The notes under the pieces were generated by a model. It ran no database searches. It saw only the letters and a program-made list of their open reading frames with translations, and was not told where the DNA came from. A stretch of DNA of 13,717 nucleotides from an uncultured Clostridia bacterium (GTDB lineage: Bacteria; Bacillota; Clostridia; Christensenellales; Borkfalkiaceae), in the NCBI GenBank assembly GCA_947627125.1, contig CANQUY010000038.1, positions 1 through 13,717 on the forward strand, in the 5' to 3' direction. Each line of letters begins with the position of its first letter. The first letter of the stretch is position 1. A program made the translations under genes and the position numbers. Positions 13,566-13,717 of this stretch are shown here, in pieces.

Positions 13566-13717
13566 TCATATCGAAATGCAGTTGATTATCGGTTTGAAAA
13601 TATCTTTTTTAATTTCATTTAGTGTAACGACATACAGTCTATGATTGAGAATTTTGCTGTCGTCGGTCTCATAGCTCGAAGTGTCGTAATGTGCGAAAGT
13701 CAAATAATTGGGATAGT
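13566..13717 (-). CDS. Unknown protein, C-terminal end only
   Basis: A frame open from the right window edge gives 49 residues (YPNYLTFAHYDTSSYETDDS, then KILNHRLYVVTLNEIKKDIF, then KPIINCISI) and stops at 13566. Support is the gene-like composition and a terminator at the right distance and orientation. An open frame of this length could still arise by chance. It is AT-rich and lies beyond the possible att site, so it may belong to an integrated element. I do not recognise the family. Confidence 0.45.
   Translation of the reverse strand, partial: YPNYLTFAHYDTSSYETDDSKILNHRLYVVTLNEIKKDIFKPIINCISI

Overview
The window comes from a spore-forming member of the Clostridia (Bacillota). The evidence is an adjacent spoIIGA-sigE-sigG sporulation locus, an archaeal/vacuolar-type (V/A) ATPase operon in the NtpE-C-F-A-B-D order common in anaerobic Firmicutes, and SD-led genes with sigma-A type promoters. 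The core genes are fairly GC-rich and the accessory genes are clearly AT-richer. I cannot name a genus.

Layout. (1) Bases 3-5697, plus strand: the peripheral (V1) part of a V/A ATPase: atpE (5' end outside the window), atpC, atpF, atpA, atpB and atpD, tightly coupled except for a 242-base gap between atpB and atpD that holds a fold-back repeat element. A terminator follows atpD directly. (2) Bases 5735-5999: a small tandem array and a second copy of the fold-back element. (3) Bases 6165-7652: a membrane-anchored XRE-type regulator with its own promoter and a possible operator. (4) Bases 7873-8168, minus strand: a small zinc-ribbon plus DUF2007-like protein broken by a one-base frameshift in an A/T homopolymer. 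(5) Bases 8341-10682, minus strand: spoIIGA, sigE and sigG, preceded by a promoter that looks like the Bacillus spoIIG promoter (22-bp spacer, Spo0A boxes over the -35) and followed by a terminator. (6) Bases 10844-11027: a tRNA-Arg(ACG) with consensus promoter and terminator. (7) Bases 11201-12937: two unrecognised AT-richer genes driven by near-identical promoters, the second lying between direct repeats. (8) Bases 12993-13304: a cluster of the same repeat family. (9) Bases 13443-13717: a terminator, an 18-nt piece resembling a tRNA 3' end, and the C-terminal end of an unknown minus-strand gene. This looks like the border of an integrated element, but that is inference.

How the genes work together. 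The ATPase genes encode the catalytic A3B3 head, central stalk (D, F), and peripheral stalk and membrane-collar link (E, C) of an ion-pumping ATPase; the membrane subunits are expected upstream of the window. In the sporulation locus, phosphorylated Spo0A should switch on spoIIGA-sigE. SpoIIGA is the membrane aspartic protease that matures pro-SigE in the mother cell, while sigG, read from its own candidate promoter with a leader hairpin next to its SD, acts late in the forespore.

The most unusual material is the modular repeat family (about a dozen units with the shared ends TCATTCTGAG and CGAAGAATC), one member of which splits the ATPase operon. No clearly new defence or metabolic system is visible.
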